Source: Gulosibacter molinativorax
GTDB taxonomy: Bacteria > Actinomycetota > Actinomycetes > Actinomycetales > Microbacteriaceae
DNA length: 64,000 nt
Assembly (NCBI RefSeq): GCF_003010915.2
Contig: NZ_CP028426.1
Location: forward strand, 2,976,001 to 3,040,000
Direction: 5' to 3'
Shown: positions 7,719-16,697 of the stretch, in pieces
Layout of the letters: the number at the start of each line of letters is the position of its first letter
Position numbering within the stretch: the first letter of the stretch is position 1
Notes under the pieces: model-generated
What the model was told of the DNA's origin: nothing
What the model saw: the letters and a program-made list of their open reading frames with translations, nothing else
Database searches by the model: none
Position numbers and translations under genes: made by a program

Positions 7719-8630
7719 ATGGCTGAAGACCGCAACCTCAACGACCCGAACGGCTTGTTCGAGCCGGCCGCGGAGCAAAACTCCGAGGTCGCCGAAGCGC
7801 AGGAGGGTGCCTTCTTCGTCGAGGATGTGGACGCCGACTCGGTAATCGAGCAGGCGGACGCTGAATACGACGACACCAGCGACGAAGCGGACATCACGAG
7901 CGAGATCTCGGACCCCGAAGTTGACGAGTTTGTCAACGACGTGCTGGACGTAGACACGTCCGAGGAAGCTGCCGCGCAGGAAGCGGCCACCGAGGATGAG
8001 CGTGAGGTTGACGAAGTTGACCCGTACGCCGAGTTCAAGATGGAACTGCGCCTCAAGCCGGGCAAGTGGTACGTCATCCACACCTACGCCGGCTTTGAGC
8101 GCAAGGTTCGCGACAACCTGAACCAGCGCGCGCAGACGATGGACGTCGAGGATTACATCTACGAGGTACAGGTCCCGATGGAAGACGTCGTTGAGATCAA
8201 GAACGGCCAGCGCAAGATGGTGACGCGCGTGCGCATCCCCGGCTACGTGCTTGTGCGCATGGAGCTCAACGAGGATACCTGGTCGGTCGTGCGCCACACG
8301 CCGGGTGTCACGGGGTTCGTGGGGAACGCCCACAACCCGACCCCATTGCGTTTCAAGGAAGCATTTGACATGCTTAAGAGTCTTGTCGACGTGCCCGATG
8401 CCTCAGCGGCGGAGAGTAAGAAGGCGGAAGGCGGTGCCGGTAAGGCACCCGTCGCCGAAGTCGACTACGAGATCGGTGAGACGATCACGATCAAGGAAGG
8501 CTCCTTCGAGGGCCTTACTGGTTCGATCAGCGAGATCAACCCCGTCAGCGGCAAGCTCACGGCACTGGTATCGCTCTTCGGTCGTGAGACGCCGGTTGAA
8601 CTCGCGTTCGACCAGGTTTCGAAGCTCTAG
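7719..8630 (+). CDS. nusG: Transcription termination/antitermination protein NusG
   Basis: 303 residues. The NGN domain starts at about residue 112 ([19 protein letters not shown]) and binds the RNA polymerase clamp helices. The C-terminal KOW domain lies near 250-300 ([19 protein letters not shown]), the contact for Rho or ribosomal S10. Ahead of the NGN domain is an acidic Glu/Asp/Ala-rich extension of some 110 residues, a feature of many actinobacterial NusG proteins. An additional Ala/Lys linker ([11 protein letters not shown]) joins the domains. The start ATG follows an A-rich stretch (GAGCGAACCAACA). It is the second gene of the secE-nusG unit; rplK follows 95 bases later. Confidence 0.95.
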   Translation: MAEDRNLNDPNGLFEPAAEQNSEVAEAQEGAFFVEDVDADSVIEQADAEYDDTSDEADITSEISDPEVDEFVNDVLDVDTSEEAAAQEAATEDEREVDEVDPYAEFKMELRLKPGKWYVIHTYAGFERKVRDNLNQRAQTMDVEDYIYEVQVPMEDVVEIKNGQRKMVTRVRIPGYVLVRMELNEDTWSVVRHTPGVTGFVGNAHNPTPLRFKEAFDMLKSLVDVPDASAAESKKAEGGAGKAPVAEVDYEIGETITIKEGSFEGLTGSISEINPVSGKLTALVSLFGRETPVELAFDQVSKL

Positions 8631-8725
8631 CCGACACCCATAATCCACCGGAACCCGGAACGGCCGGGCTCCCGGGAGAGCAACTGGGCCGCAACCCAGT
8701 AGCTCGCACGAAAGAAGGAAAACAC

Positions 8726-9160
8726 ATGGCACCGAAGAAGAAGGTCACGGGTCTGATCAAGCTGCAGATCCAGGCTGGCGCCGCGAACCCCGCACCCCCG
8801 GTTGGTCCGGCGCTGGGTCAGCACGGCGTGAACATCATGGAGTTCTGCAAGGCCTACAACGCGGCAACTGAGTCGCAGCGTGGCAACGTGGTTCCGGTTG
8901 AGATCACCGTGTACGAGGACCGCTCGTTCACGTTCGTCCTCAAGACCCCTCCTGCCGCAGAACTCATCAAGAAGGCTGCTGGCGTCAAGAAGGGCTCCGG
9001 TGTGCCCCACACCAACAAGGTCGGCAAGATGACCATGGACCAGGCTCGCGAGATCGCCGAGACGAAGAAGGCTGACCTCAACGCGAACGACATCGAGGCT
9101 GGCGCGAAGATCATCGCCGGTACCGCTCGTTCGATGGGCATCGAGGTCACGGGCTCCTAA
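8726..9160 (+). CDS. rplK: 50S ribosomal protein L11
   Basis: 144 residues, the normal length. L11 and its 23S rRNA target form the GTPase-associated centre. Recognisable parts are the N-terminal [20 protein letters not shown] region with the Pro-rich linker [13 protein letters not shown], and the C-terminal rRNA-binding domain around [14 protein letters not shown]. The ribosome site AAGAAGGAAAACAC precedes the ATG. It lies upstream of rplA with a 115-base gap that contains a small hairpin (CTCGAGGC/GCCTCGAG, 9183-9203), and downstream of nusG. Confidence 0.98.
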   Translation: MAPKKKVTGLIKLQIQAGAANPAPPVGPALGQHGVNIMEFCKAYNAATESQRGNVVPVEITVYEDRSFTFVLKTPPAAELIKKAAGVKKGSGVPHTNKVGKMTMDQAREIAETKKADLNANDIEAGAKIIAGTARSMGIEVTGS

Positions 9161-9275
9161 GTCCGGACCGTTTCGTCGAACCCTCGAGGCATGCGGCCTC
9201 GAGATCGGCGACTGAATTATTCCGCGGGAGAGCTGGCCAAGCTCGTCAACCGCACACTCTCGTAAGGAGCACAAC

Positions 9276-9965
9276 ATGGCACAGAAGTCCAAGGCGTACC
9301 GCGCCGCGGCAGAGAAGATCGACGCGGACAAGGTTTACACCGTCGAAGAGGCAGCAGCCCTCGCGAAGGAGACCGCGTCGCAGAAGTTCGACAGCACCGT
9401 TGAGGTCGCAATGCGCCTCGCTGTCGACCCCCGCAAGGCAGACCAGATGGTTCGCGGTACCGTGAGCCTCCCCAACGGCACCGGTAAGACCGCTCGCGTC
9501 ATCGTGTTCGCCCAGGGTCCCGCGGCTGAGGCAGCTCTCGAAGCTGGCGCAGACGAGGTTGGCTCGGACGAGCTCATCGCGAAGGTCGCTGACGGCTGGA
9601 CCGACTTCGACTCGGCCGTTGCCACCCCCGACATGATGGGCAAGGTCGGTCGCCTCGGTAAGGTACTTGGTCCCCGTGGCCTCATGCCGAACCCGAAGAC
9701 CGGCACCGTGACCCCGGATGCAGCCAAGGCTGTTACCGAGATCAAGGGCGGAAAGATCGAGTTCCGCGTGGACAAGCACGCCAACCTGCACTTCATCGCG
9801 GGTAAGGCTTCGTTCACCGAGGACCAGCTCGTCGAGAACCTCAAGGCCGCGATCGACGAGGTCATCCGCCTCCGCCCGTCGTCGGCCAAGGGCCGCTACG
9901 TGCAGAAGGCTTCGGTTTCGACCACCTTCGGTCCGTCGATTCCGCTCGACGTTTCGGCCTTCTAA
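9276..9965 (+). CDS. rplA: 50S ribosomal protein L1
   Basis: 229 residues, standard length. L1 forms the mobile stalk of the large subunit that moves deacylated tRNA out of the E site, and in many bacteria represses its own rplK-rplA mRNA. The family signature is present around [20 protein letters not shown] (about residues 126-145), and the N- and C-terminal RNA-binding domain segments ([22 protein letters not shown]) are intact. A clear ribosome site (GTAAGGAGCACAAC) precedes the ATG. A strong terminator lies 72 bases after the stop, so the secE-nusG-rplKA segment ends here; rplJ-rplL are 16.6 kb away. Confidence 0.98.
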   Translation: MAQKSKAYRAAAEKIDADKVYTVEEAAALAKETASQKFDSTVEVAMRLAVDPRKADQMVRGTVSLPNGTGKTARVIVFAQGPAAEAALEAGADEVGSDELIAKVADGWTDFDSAVATPDMMGKVGRLGKVLGPRGLMPNPKTGTVTPDAAKAVTEIKGGKIEFRVDKHANLHFIAGKASFTEDQLVENLKAAIDEVIRLRPSSAKGRYVQKASVSTTFGPSIPLDVSAF

Positions 9966-10036
9966 GGAACGGTTTCTTAGGAAGCCGCGTTCCGGCTAAA
10001 CCCGAACGTGATTTGCCGCGCGACGCGGCGAAACTG

Positions 10037-10084
10037 CGAAACGAGGTCCTGCATCCACCTGGATGCGGGACCTCGTTTCGTTTC
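10037..10084 (+). terminator. Rho-independent terminator after rplA
   Basis: Arms CGAAACGAGGTCC(T)GCATCC and GGATGC(G)GGACCTCGTTTCG close a four-base loop and are followed by TTTCC. The stem is about 19 bp with one mismatch. Confidence 0.85.
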
Positions 10085-10160
10085 CGCCTCAACTAATAAT
10101 CTTGGAACGAGTGCACGCGTCATGCAAGAGGTCGTAACAAATGGACAATTTGGCAGAGAT

Positions 10161-10184
10161 TACTGACCGACCGGTCTCTCAGTA
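10161..10184. promoter_or_regulatory. 24-bp imperfect palindrome, candidate TetR-type operator
   Basis: Half-sites TACTGACCGACC and GGTCTCTCAGTA match as inverted repeats at 10 of 12 positions, about 90 bases before the transporter start. Its size and symmetry suit a dimeric HTH repressor. No regulator gene is adjacent, so the cognate protein is unknown. Confidence 0.45.
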
Positions 10185-10272
10185 GGTACATTCATAGAGC
10201 GGACAACAACGTCCTTCCGGAGAGCGGCCCCCGCGCCCGGAACCATCATTTCTTTGACGACGGAGTCTTTGA

Positions 10273-11694
10273 ATGACGCAAGTAAGCACATCCCCACAAC
10301 CCACGACCTCGAATCGCGAGCGCAGGAAAGTCCTCGCCGCGACGATCGTCGGTACCACCGTCGAGTGGTACGACTTCTTCATCTACGCCTTCGCGGCCGC
10401 GCTCATCTTCGGCCCGCAGTTCTTCGGCCCGATGGGTGAGGCGTTCGGCGACGCAGGCCCGACCCTGATCTCGTTTGCCTCGATCGGTCTGTCCTTCCTG
10501 TTCCGCCCGCTCGGCGCATTCCTTGCCGGCCACTTCGGCGACAAGTACGGGCGCAAGCCAGTCCTCGTGGCGACGCTCCTGCTCATGGGTATCGCGACTT
10601 CGCTGATCGGTGTCCTCCCGACCGGCAGCATGGCCGCGACCAGCGCCGTGGTCCTGCTGCTGCTGCGCATCCTGCAGGGTATTTCTGCCGGTGGCGAGTG
10701 GGGCGGTGCCGCGCTCATGGCGGTTGAGACCGCGCCGGTCGGCAAGCGAAACCGCGCCGGTGCGTGGCCGCAGCTGGGTGTGCCGTTCGGCATGCTCCTC
10801 GCGACCGGCATGCTCACCATCCTGCAGCTATCGCTCGGCCAGGAAGCCTTCACCGCGTGGGGCTGGCGTATCGCGTTCCTCTTCTCGCTCGTGCTCATCC
10901 TGATTGGATACATCGTGCGCCGCACGATCGAAGAGTCGCCGGTGTTTAAGCAGATCCTCGACACCGCTAAGAAGGAATCCGCGCCGATCGCGGTGCTGTT
11001 CCGCCGCTTCCCGCTCATCGTGCTGCTCGCAGCCCTCGTCTTTGCCGGCGACAACGCCGTTGGCTACATGCTCGTGGGCGGTGTCGTGCAGCGCTACGCG
11101 ACGACCCCGACCGCGGACGGCGGGCTCGTCGGCATGGATGGCGGTCAGGTGAGCCTCCTGCTCAACATCGCTGCCATCTCGTGGGCGATCTTCACCTATC
11201 TCGGGGCCTACATTGCCGACAAGATAGGTGCAAAGCCGGTGTTCATCATCGGCTACATCCTGATGATTTTCGCGGCCGGTGCCCTGTTCCCGCTCGTGAT
11301 TATGGGTGGCGACAACCCGATCTATTTCGTCCTCGGCACCTCCCTACTCGGCATCCCGCTCGGCTTCTGCTACGGACCGCTCTCGAACTGGTACGCCGAG
11401 GTGTTCCCCGCATCGGTGCGCTTCTCGGGCGTCTCGATTACCTACGCGATCGGCGCCATCATCGGTGGCGCGTTCGCCCCGCTCATCGTCCAGGCGATCT
11501 TCGAGGCGAACACCAACGCATGGCAGGGTGCCGCGCTCTACCTCATGATCATGTCCGGCGTCGGCCTGATCGGCTCGCTGCTGTTGCGCAACCGCAACGG
11601 CATCCCGCTGGGCGCGGATATGGAGGCCTCTGGTAAGTGGCACGAGTGGAAACCAGGCGACCCGATTCCGGAGGGCGTCAAGATTAATCACTGA
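10273..11694 (+). CDS. MFS transporter, metabolite:H+ symporter (MHS) family
   Basis: 473 residues with twelve predicted membrane helices. MHS marks are the N-terminal GTTVEWYDFFIYAFAAALIF helix-1 segment, the loop 2-3 motif GHFGDKYGRKPVL, and ISAGGEWGGAALMAVE in helix 4. The C-terminal half has SNWYAEVFPASVRFSGVSI. Relatives (ShiA, ProP, KgtP, citrate carriers) import organic acids, betaines or shikimate with protons. The substrate cannot be read from the sequence. The gene stands alone between terminators, preceded by a palindrome that may be an operator. Confidence 0.9.
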   Translation: MTQVSTSPQPTTSNRERRKVLAATIVGTTVEWYDFFIYAFAAALIFGPQFFGPMGEAFGDAGPTLISFASIGLSFLFRPLGAFLAGHFGDKYGRKPVLVATLLLMGIATSLIGVLPTGSMAATSAVVLLLLRILQGISAGGEWGGAALMAVETAPVGKRNRAGAWPQLGVPFGMLLATGMLTILQLSLGQEAFTAWGWRIAFLFSLVLILIGYIVRRTIEESPVFKQILDTAKKESAPIAVLFRRFPLIVLLAALVFAGDNAVGYMLVGGVVQRYATTPTADGGLVGMDGGQVSLLLNIAAISWAIFTYLGAYIADKIGAKPVFIIGYILMIFAAGALFPLVIMGGDNPIYFVLGTSLLGIPLGFCYGPLSNWYAEVFPASVRFSGVSITYAIGAIIGGAFAPLIVQAIFEANTNAWQGAALYLMIMSGVGLIGSLLLRNRNGIPLGADMEASGKWHEWKPGDPIPEGVKINH

Positions 11695-11912
11695 GTCCCA
11701 CAATTCTCAGAATTCTGTAATCAACCGTCGATAGTCTGCACCTCGTGGACTTGAGAGATCCGGTCCATCGCGAACGCGAGTGAATACGACCAAGGCGGTC
11801 AGATTCATCAGACTTGAAGGAGCAACGCAGCTACAGAGAGTTTCGCAAACCGCACCAGTCCCTGGCCGAGCCTTAGGAGTACCTGAGCAGGCGCCGGAAG
11901 AGACAAGCGACC

Positions 11913-11951
11913 AAATCGCCCCCACCCCGAACCAGGGGAGGGGGCGATTAC
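11913..11951. terminator. Bidirectional terminator between convergent genes
   Basis: Arms AAATCGCCCCCACCCC and GGGGAGGGGGCGATT enclose a short loop, with A/T-rich flanks on both sides. The rest of the 11695-11963 gap shows no coding signal. Confidence 0.75.
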
Positions 11952-11963
11952 CATTTCCGGTCG

Positions 11964-12935
11964 TTAGGCGACTTCGATGGCGATCTTGCCCCGGACGTGG
12001 CCGTCGGCGACGAGGTCGTGAGCCTCGGCAATTTGCTGGAGCGGGAACGTCGCATCCAAGTGCGTGCGCAGGTCACCCTGGTCGGCGAGCTGGGCGATGG
12101 TCGTGAGGATGCGGCCCTCGGGAGAGAGCTTCAGCGTGGATGCGCGGATCGACGGGTTGGTCGCAGCCACCTCCTCCTGCATCTCCGGCCACGAACCGGT
12201 CGGCACGTTGATGATGAGACCGCCGTCGCGCAGCACCTTGAGCGAACGTGAGCCGGTGTTGTCCGCGACATTGCCGATCAAATCGAGCACTACATCCACC
12301 GGTTCCGTGATGACGTCCTCGAACCGCTGATTGCGGTAATCGATGACCTCATCCGCCCCGAGCTCGCGCAGGAAATCGAGGTTACTCTCGGATGCGGTGG
12401 CGATGACGTGCGCGCCATAAAAGTGGGCGAGCTGCACCGCGAAGTGGCCGACGCCGCCAGCACCCGCGTGGACGAGCATCCGCTGGCCGGTGTGGACTCG
12501 GGCGGCGTCGACGACCCCGGCCCATGCAGTTAGGGATGCGAGGGGCGTGGCCCCAGCCTCGGCCCAGGACATCGACTTGGGCTTTTTCGCGAGCGACATG
12601 AACGGCACCGAAACGAACTCGGCGCACGAGCCCTGATAGTGCGGGGTAAGGAGCATCCCGAAGACCTCGTCGCCAGGTTGGAACGGCGCGAGCTCGTACG
12701 GTGCCTCCTCAACGACGCCCGCAAACTCGTTGCCCGGAATCCACGGGAAGCGATCGATGAAGCGGGAGACGCCCTTGCCCGAGCGGGTCTTCACGTCGAT
12801 CGGGTTCACACCGGTCGCCTTGACCCGCACGAGGGTGTCGCTGTTCGCGATATACGGGCGCGGAACCTCATCGAACTGCAGCACCTCCGATCCGCCGAAT
12901 TCAGAAACTACACATGCTCGCATCAAGTCAGTCAT
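11964..12935 (-). CDS. NADP-dependent alcohol dehydrogenase/quinone oxidoreductase-like protein (MDR superfamily, zinc-free)
   Basis: 323 residues. The N-terminal GroES-like domain contains VKATGVNPIDVKTRSGK and FPWIPGNEFAGVVEE. The nucleotide-binding domain begins with MLVHAGAGGVGHFAVQLAHF (around residue 145), the GxGxxG Rossmann motif. Zinc-ligand cysteines typical of alcohol dehydrogenases are absent, which places it with quinone-oxidoreductase/enoyl-reductase types that use NADPH. The start at MTDLMRACVV was chosen since the reading frame further upstream overlaps the promoter side of the divergent kinase gene; an internal ATG (MRACVV) is also possible. Its substrate is unknown. Confidence 0.85.
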   Translation of the reverse strand: MTDLMRACVVSEFGGSEVLQFDEVPRPYIANSDTLVRVKATGVNPIDVKTRSGKGVSRFIDRFPWIPGNEFAGVVEEAPYELAPFQPGDEVFGMLLTPHYQGSCAEFVSVPFMSLAKKPKSMSWAEAGATPLASLTAWAGVVDAARVHTGQRMLVHAGAGGVGHFAVQLAHFYGAHVIATASESNLDFLRELGADEVIDYRNQRFEDVITEPVDVVLDLIGNVADNTGSRSLKVLRDGGLIINVPTGSWPEMQEEVAATNPSIRASTLKLSPEGRILTTIAQLADQGDLRTHLDATFPLQQIAEAHDLVADGHVRGKIAIEVA

Positions 12936-13041
12936 GCAAAAAGCATGCCACGTGCCCTTGCGACGACTTGGGATGCGCGCGATACGGAATCGTTCACGCG
13001 CCCGCGGTAGCGTTGCTCTGACCCCTCGGAAGGAGCTCCTC

Positions 13042-14076
13042 ATGCCCGCAGTTGTTTCGCTTACTCCCGCACCGGTCATTGACCGGACATATCTCGTCGA
13101 CAGCTTTGACGCCGGCAAGGTGAATCGCGCGACGGAAATTCAGGAGTTCCTTTCGGGTAAGGGGATCAACGTCTCGCGCACGCTTCGGGTCGCGAACGTA
13201 CCGACGTCGGCAGTGCTGCCGATCGGGCGAGAAGACGAGCACCTGCTTTTCCGCACCCCGTACCCGCAGGTGCTGCGCATCCTGCCGATCCCGGGGCGGA
13301 TGCGCGTCAACACAGCGATCCTCGAAAAGAGCGGTCGCACGACGAACGTGAACCAGAAGGCCGTGCCGATTCCGCAGCGTGAGTGGGAAGCCGTGGTGGA
13401 CATGACGATCACCGAGATCGAGGCGCTGCACGCTGATTGGCTCGTCGTGTCGGGCTCGGTGCCGCGTCACCCCGAGAACGGCGAGAAAGTGGACTTCACT
13501 CGCCTGTTCACCGAGGCCCGGCGCCTCGGTACGCGCGTCGCGTTTGACTCGTCCGGCACCTCGCTCGAGAAGTGGGCGCGCTCGGGGCTCGTGAACCTCA
13601 TCAAGCCGAACACTGACGAGATTGCGACCCTCGTGAACCGCGAGCTGCACACTGTTGGTGAGGTGCTCGAAGCCGGCCGCGACGTGATTGAGGAATGCGG
13701 ACTCGAAGTCGCGTTCGTCTCAATGGGTGGCGACGGCGCGCTTGCGATCTCGAAGGACGAGGCGATCTGGGGCTTGGCGAAGGTGGATGAAGTCGTCAAC
13801 ACGACCGGGGCGGGGGATGCATCCCTCGCCGGCTTCGTCGGTCATTCGATCGTCGGGCCAGGACAGCTCGGCGGCCGCGCAGACCACGGGACGTTGCCGG
13901 ACCTCTCGCTGCGCGCTGGGCTCGCGAAGGGCGTCGTGTACGGCGCGGTCGCGGTGACCGTCCCGACGACGATCATCGAGTCGCTCGACAACGCGCCGAC
14001 CCCGGTGCTGACCGAGCCGCCCGTCGAGAAGCCGCTTTCGGAGCCGACCAAGATCTTCGAGACGCCTTCGGCCTAG
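13042..14076 (+). CDS. PfkB-family sugar (phospho)kinase, 1-phosphofructokinase/tagatose-6-phosphate kinase-like
   Basis: 344 residues. PfkB signature 2 with the catalytic Asp is VVNTTGAGDASLAGFVG near residue 250, and the N-terminal glycine-rich substrate motif is EFLSGKGINVSRTL, typical of the FruK/LacC group. ATP-binding residues follow (SMGGDGAL). It is expected to phosphorylate a hexose phosphate such as fructose-1-P or tagatose-6-P, but no PTS gene is nearby, so the substrate is open. The start follows GGAAGGAGCTCCTC, an excellent ribosome site; the longer frame upstream overlaps the divergent oxidoreductase. The C-terminus carries an unusual Pro/Glu/Thr-rich tail of about 30 residues. 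Its TAG stop is part of the CTAG target site of the adjacent insertion sequence. Confidence 0.85.
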   Translation: MPAVVSLTPAPVIDRTYLVDSFDAGKVNRATEIQEFLSGKGINVSRTLRVANVPTSAVLPIGREDEHLLFRTPYPQVLRILPIPGRMRVNTAILEKSGRTTNVNQKAVPIPQREWEAVVDMTITEIEALHADWLVVSGSVPRHPENGEKVDFTRLFTEARRLGTRVAFDSSGTSLEKWARSGLVNLIKPNTDEIATLVNRELHTVGEVLEAGRDVIEECGLEVAFVSMGGDGALAISKDEAIWGLAKVDEVVNTTGAGDASLAGFVGHSIVGPGQLGGRADHGTLPDLSLRAGLAKGVVYGAVAVTVPTTIIESLDNAPTPVLTEPPVEKPLSEPTKIFETPSA

Positions 14077-15895
14077 GACGCTGCTGATTATTGGGGGTTC
14101 AGGAGTCCCCGCGAGTCGCTGAGGGCGATTTTTTGCTCTGCGACGGGGCGTCTTGTCGACTGCTGAACTGCCGGAATCGGATCTCGGTTCCGGCCCGATG
14201 GTCCGCCCAGGCCACCCGTGCCCGGCCGTGGCCGGTGGGAGGCAGCAGCCCTCCCTTCGCGGTGTTATCCAAGAACCCAGACCCCGTTCTGACTACTCAA
14301 GCCGAGAGTGAGGAGCCGTTTGAGGTTGATACCAGCCGCCCGGTTCAGCCACCAGGCGTTGTTCTTCACAACACCCCGGTAAGGAACCCGGCGGGCCCCG
14401 CGTGTCATCCACGCGATCGAGCGTTCAACCATGGGCCTGTGTTGTCGATAGACGGATTGAAAGTCAGGATGCAGGGCGCGCGCCCGGTGTTCACGTTGAA
14501 TTTCTTGCTGTGGATGCAACACCATTTTGCGGCCGCGGGCGGCGGTCGTGCACTGGGCTCTCAGCGGGCAACCCGCGCAAGCCGCCCCGAAAGTGACCGT
14601 GCGTTTTGAGGTGATCGATCGAGTGATTCCCGCCGGGCAAATGACGGCGCGGTTGGCCTCGTCGATGGTGAAGTCATCAATGGTGAACCCGCCCGGGACG
14701 GCTCTGCTCAACGGCATCGGCTTGATGATCGGAACATGCCCAGCAGCGGTGACCTGCGCGAGGAGGTCACCACTGCCATAAGCAGAATCGCCGAGGACCT
14801 CCACCATGTCAGATCCAATGCTGGTGTCCGCGGCCACGAGCTCGACGCCGCGGACCGCGTCACTGTTCTGCGCCCCCGATGCTTTCGTCAACGCGGCCGC
14901 GGTCACCAGGCCGGTGTCGGGCTCGATCGCAATGTGGGCTTTGAAGCCGTCTTGTTTCTTCTCCCGGCTCTTGTGTGCGTGGCGAGTGTCGGGGTCAACG
15001 GTCGAGATCACCCTGTCGGGTGCGACCTTCCGGGCGATCCGCCAGCGCCCGTCCGTGCCGTCCGATCCCTCGGCCGGTTCAACGTCTTGACCTGCGACGA
15101 GAGCGAGGAGCGCGACCGTCTCCTGCTGCGGCTCCGTCAGCATGGTCGTGTCGATCGCCGCGAGCAATGCCAGCGCGTCGGTTACGAGTCGGGAGACAAG
15201 GTCGTCCCTGGCCGCTTTGTCATCCCAAGCGATGTCGGGTTTCCCCGGCTGGGCATAGTCATGGCCAGGCAGACCGGCCACGATCGTATCGGCTCCCGGG
15301 ATCTCCCGACCGACCCGCCGGATCTGCGCAACCAACTGCGTCACCGTGTCCTGGCGGGCAACGGCATCATCCAGAATCGTCGAGTCCAACGCCCGACGCT
15401 TACGACCAGAGAGCGCCCCAGACCGCGCAATGACCTCAGCCACCGCCTCGAAAATACGGTGCGGGCGTGTGCTCGCGGCCAGGCGGCGGCGCCAATAGGT
15501 CAACACCGTCGGATGGAACGACGTTTCCGTCAATCCGAAACCACACGCCGCTTTCCAACGCAAATCAAACGTCACTGCTTCCGCTGTCTCCCGGTCCGAC
15601 AACGAGTGCAACGTCTGCAACACCATCACCGAAGCGATCACGTCCGCCGGCGTCGACGGGCGTCCACGGCCCGAGGGAAACAAGTCCGCGAACGCGTCAT
15701 CGGGGAACAACTCGTGCCGGTGCTCGGCCAGGAACGCGAACACCGACCCAACCGGCAACATGTGACCGGCGAACGCACCGACATCCAACAACTGACGCTG
15801 ACCATCATCACGACCCTGCATAAATCCAGTCTTAAACACCGGCGCCAGGAACGACAGAGGCGCGCCTTAAACCGCCAAGATAAATCAGCAGTCTC
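14077..15895 (-). mobile_element. IS1182-family insertion sequence, about 1.82 kb
   Basis: Imperfect terminal inverted repeats share CTGCTGATT near each end (GAcgCTGCTGATT on the left, GAgaCTGCTGATT on the right read inwards). CTAG flanks the element on both sides (14073-14076 and 15896-15899), consistent with a 4-bp duplication of a palindromic target. One intact transposase gene occupies most of the element. The left end abuts the stop codon of the sugar kinase gene. Confidence 0.85.
14265..15839 (-). CDS. IS1182-family transposase (IS4/IS5-like DDE domain)
   Basis: 524 residues, intact. The N-terminal DUF772-type domain is visible (LFPSGRGRPSTPADVIASVMVLQ broken across the family's usual positions, then LRWKAACGFGL). 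The RNase-H-like core carries candidate acidic residues in RRALDSTILDD (first Asp), LGDSAYGSGD (second Asp) and a later MVERSIAWMTRG segment (Glu). A CPLRAQC cysteine pair precedes the last part. Start is a GTG (VFKTGFMQGRD); an internal ATG six codons later is an alternative. It is expected to cut and paste this element. No frameshifts or stops were seen, so it may be active. Confidence 0.9.
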   Translation of the reverse strand: MFKTGFMQGRDDGQRQLLDVGAFAGHMLPVGSVFAFLAEHRHELFPDDAFADLFPSGRGRPSTPADVIASVMVLQTLHSLSDRETAEAVTFDLRWKAACGFGLTETSFHPTVLTYWRRRLAASTRPHRIFEAVAEVIARSGALSGRKRRALDSTILDDAVARQDTVTQLVAQIRRVGREIPGADTIVAGLPGHDYAQPGKPDIAWDDKAARDDLVSRLVTDALALLAAIDTTMLTEPQQETVALLALVAGQDVEPAEGSDGTDGRWRIARKVAPDRVISTVDPDTRHAHKSREKKQDGFKAHIAIEPDTGLVTAAALTKASGAQNSDAVRGVELVAADTSIGSDMVEVLGDSAYGSGDLLAQVTAAGHVPIIKPMPLSRAVPGGFTIDDFTIDEANRAVICPAGITRSITSKRTVTFGAACAGCPLRAQCTTAARGRKMVLHPQQEIQREHRARALHPDFQSVYRQHRPMVERSIAWMTRGARRVPYRGVVKNNAWWLNRAAGINLKRLLTLGLSSQNGVWVLG

Positions 15896-15969
15896 CTAGG
15901 TCGCGGCGCGCGCCCGCGTGGCGGTTGGCGGTGCTGGTGCGGGTTGGCTGCGCTGGTTGCTGGTTGCCG

Positions 15970-16324
15970 GTTGCCCCTGCCGTTAGCGCTTTGCCTTGCC
16001 GGTGCACGGGCAAGGGTGCGCGTTAGCTGCAATGCCTGCATTAGCGATGGTCGTTCGCATTGGGTTCCCCCTGCCGTTAGCGCTATCCCCTGCCGGTACA
16101 CGGGCAAGGGCGCGCGCTAGCCGCAATGCCCGCGTTGGCGATGGTAGATCGCGGCGGGTTGCCCCTGCCGGTAGCGCTTTGCCGTGCTGGTGTACGGGCA
16201 GGGGCGCGCGTTAGCTGCAATGCTTGTGTGGCTGGCGTTCGTTCGCGCTGGGTTCCCCTTGTCGTTAGCGCTGTCCCTTGCCGGTGTACGGGCAGGGGTG
16301 CGTGTTAGCTGCAATGCCTGCGAT
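15970..16324 (+). repeat. Tandem array of 94-bp units, about 3.8 copies
   Basis: Units start at 15970, 16064, 16158 and 16252, each with GTT[GC]CCCCTGCCGTTAGCGC at the head, so the period is exactly 94. Each holds a near-palindrome (CTTGCCGGTGCACGGGCAAG, 18 of 20 symmetric) and the phrase GCGCGTTAGCTGCAATGC. The region before it (15900-15969) looks like a further, degenerate unit. Frames running through it are not convincing genes. A related single unit sits at 45375-45435. Confidence 0.85.
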
Positions 16325-16592
16325 CCAGGGTGCCACGGCGTCGAACTAGGGTGCTGCGCCGTCGGCCCAGGGTGACCGTGATGAACCAGGGCGTTCAAAC
16401 ACCCTGGCTCGTCACAAGCATAAAGGTCGGGCGCGAGTGGGCGAGGGATCGTGCCATGTGCATGAAGGTTCGGCCCGGCTGCATGCAGGTTCGGTGCGAG
16501 TAGGTAATGGTTCGGCGCGACTGTGCGACGGATCGACCCTCGACCATGAAGGTTCGACACGGCCGCGCAAAGGCTCGGCCGCGCCACGCCAA
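16325..16592 (+). repeat. Degenerate 21-bp periodic array, about 13 units
   Basis: Four units headed by C[CT]AGGG start at 16325, 16346, 16367 and 16386. After one intermediate unit, eight units headed by GG[AT]TCG or GGTCGG start at 16425, 16446, 16467, 16488, 16509, 16530, 16551 and 16572, an exact 21-bp spacing. Because 21 is divisible by three, several frames stay open and show heptad-repeat peptides; none has a credible start or codon pattern. The remaining 100 bases up to the YqaJ gene hold no visible repeat. Confidence 0.85.
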
Positions 16593-16697
16593 CCAGGGCA
16601 GCCTCGCGCACGCCACGACCACGCCGCGAACCAATCTCCGAGCAACGGACAGCGTGTACCGGACCCGATTGTCGGCGGGTGCTGGCAGAATGGGCTA

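Noticed and set aside
10254..10439. Small frame overlapping the start of the MHS transporter
   Set aside because: Out of frame with a complete transporter gene that has a good N-terminus match to the family.
12730..13041. Longer start for the PfkB kinase
   Set aside because: Upstream codons overlap the divergent oxidoreductase and the excellent ribosome site lies before ATG 13042.
16325..16592. CRISPR array
   Set aside because: Units are 21 bp with no spacer of independent sequence between conserved repeats and no cas genes; the period is continuous and degenerate.
16117..16645. Minus-strand frames with heptad peptides (EPSxSRA and PNLHAxG types)
   Set aside because: The 21-bp period keeps several frames open at once on both strands; no start with a ribosome site, and no single frame has the codon bias of neighbouring genes.
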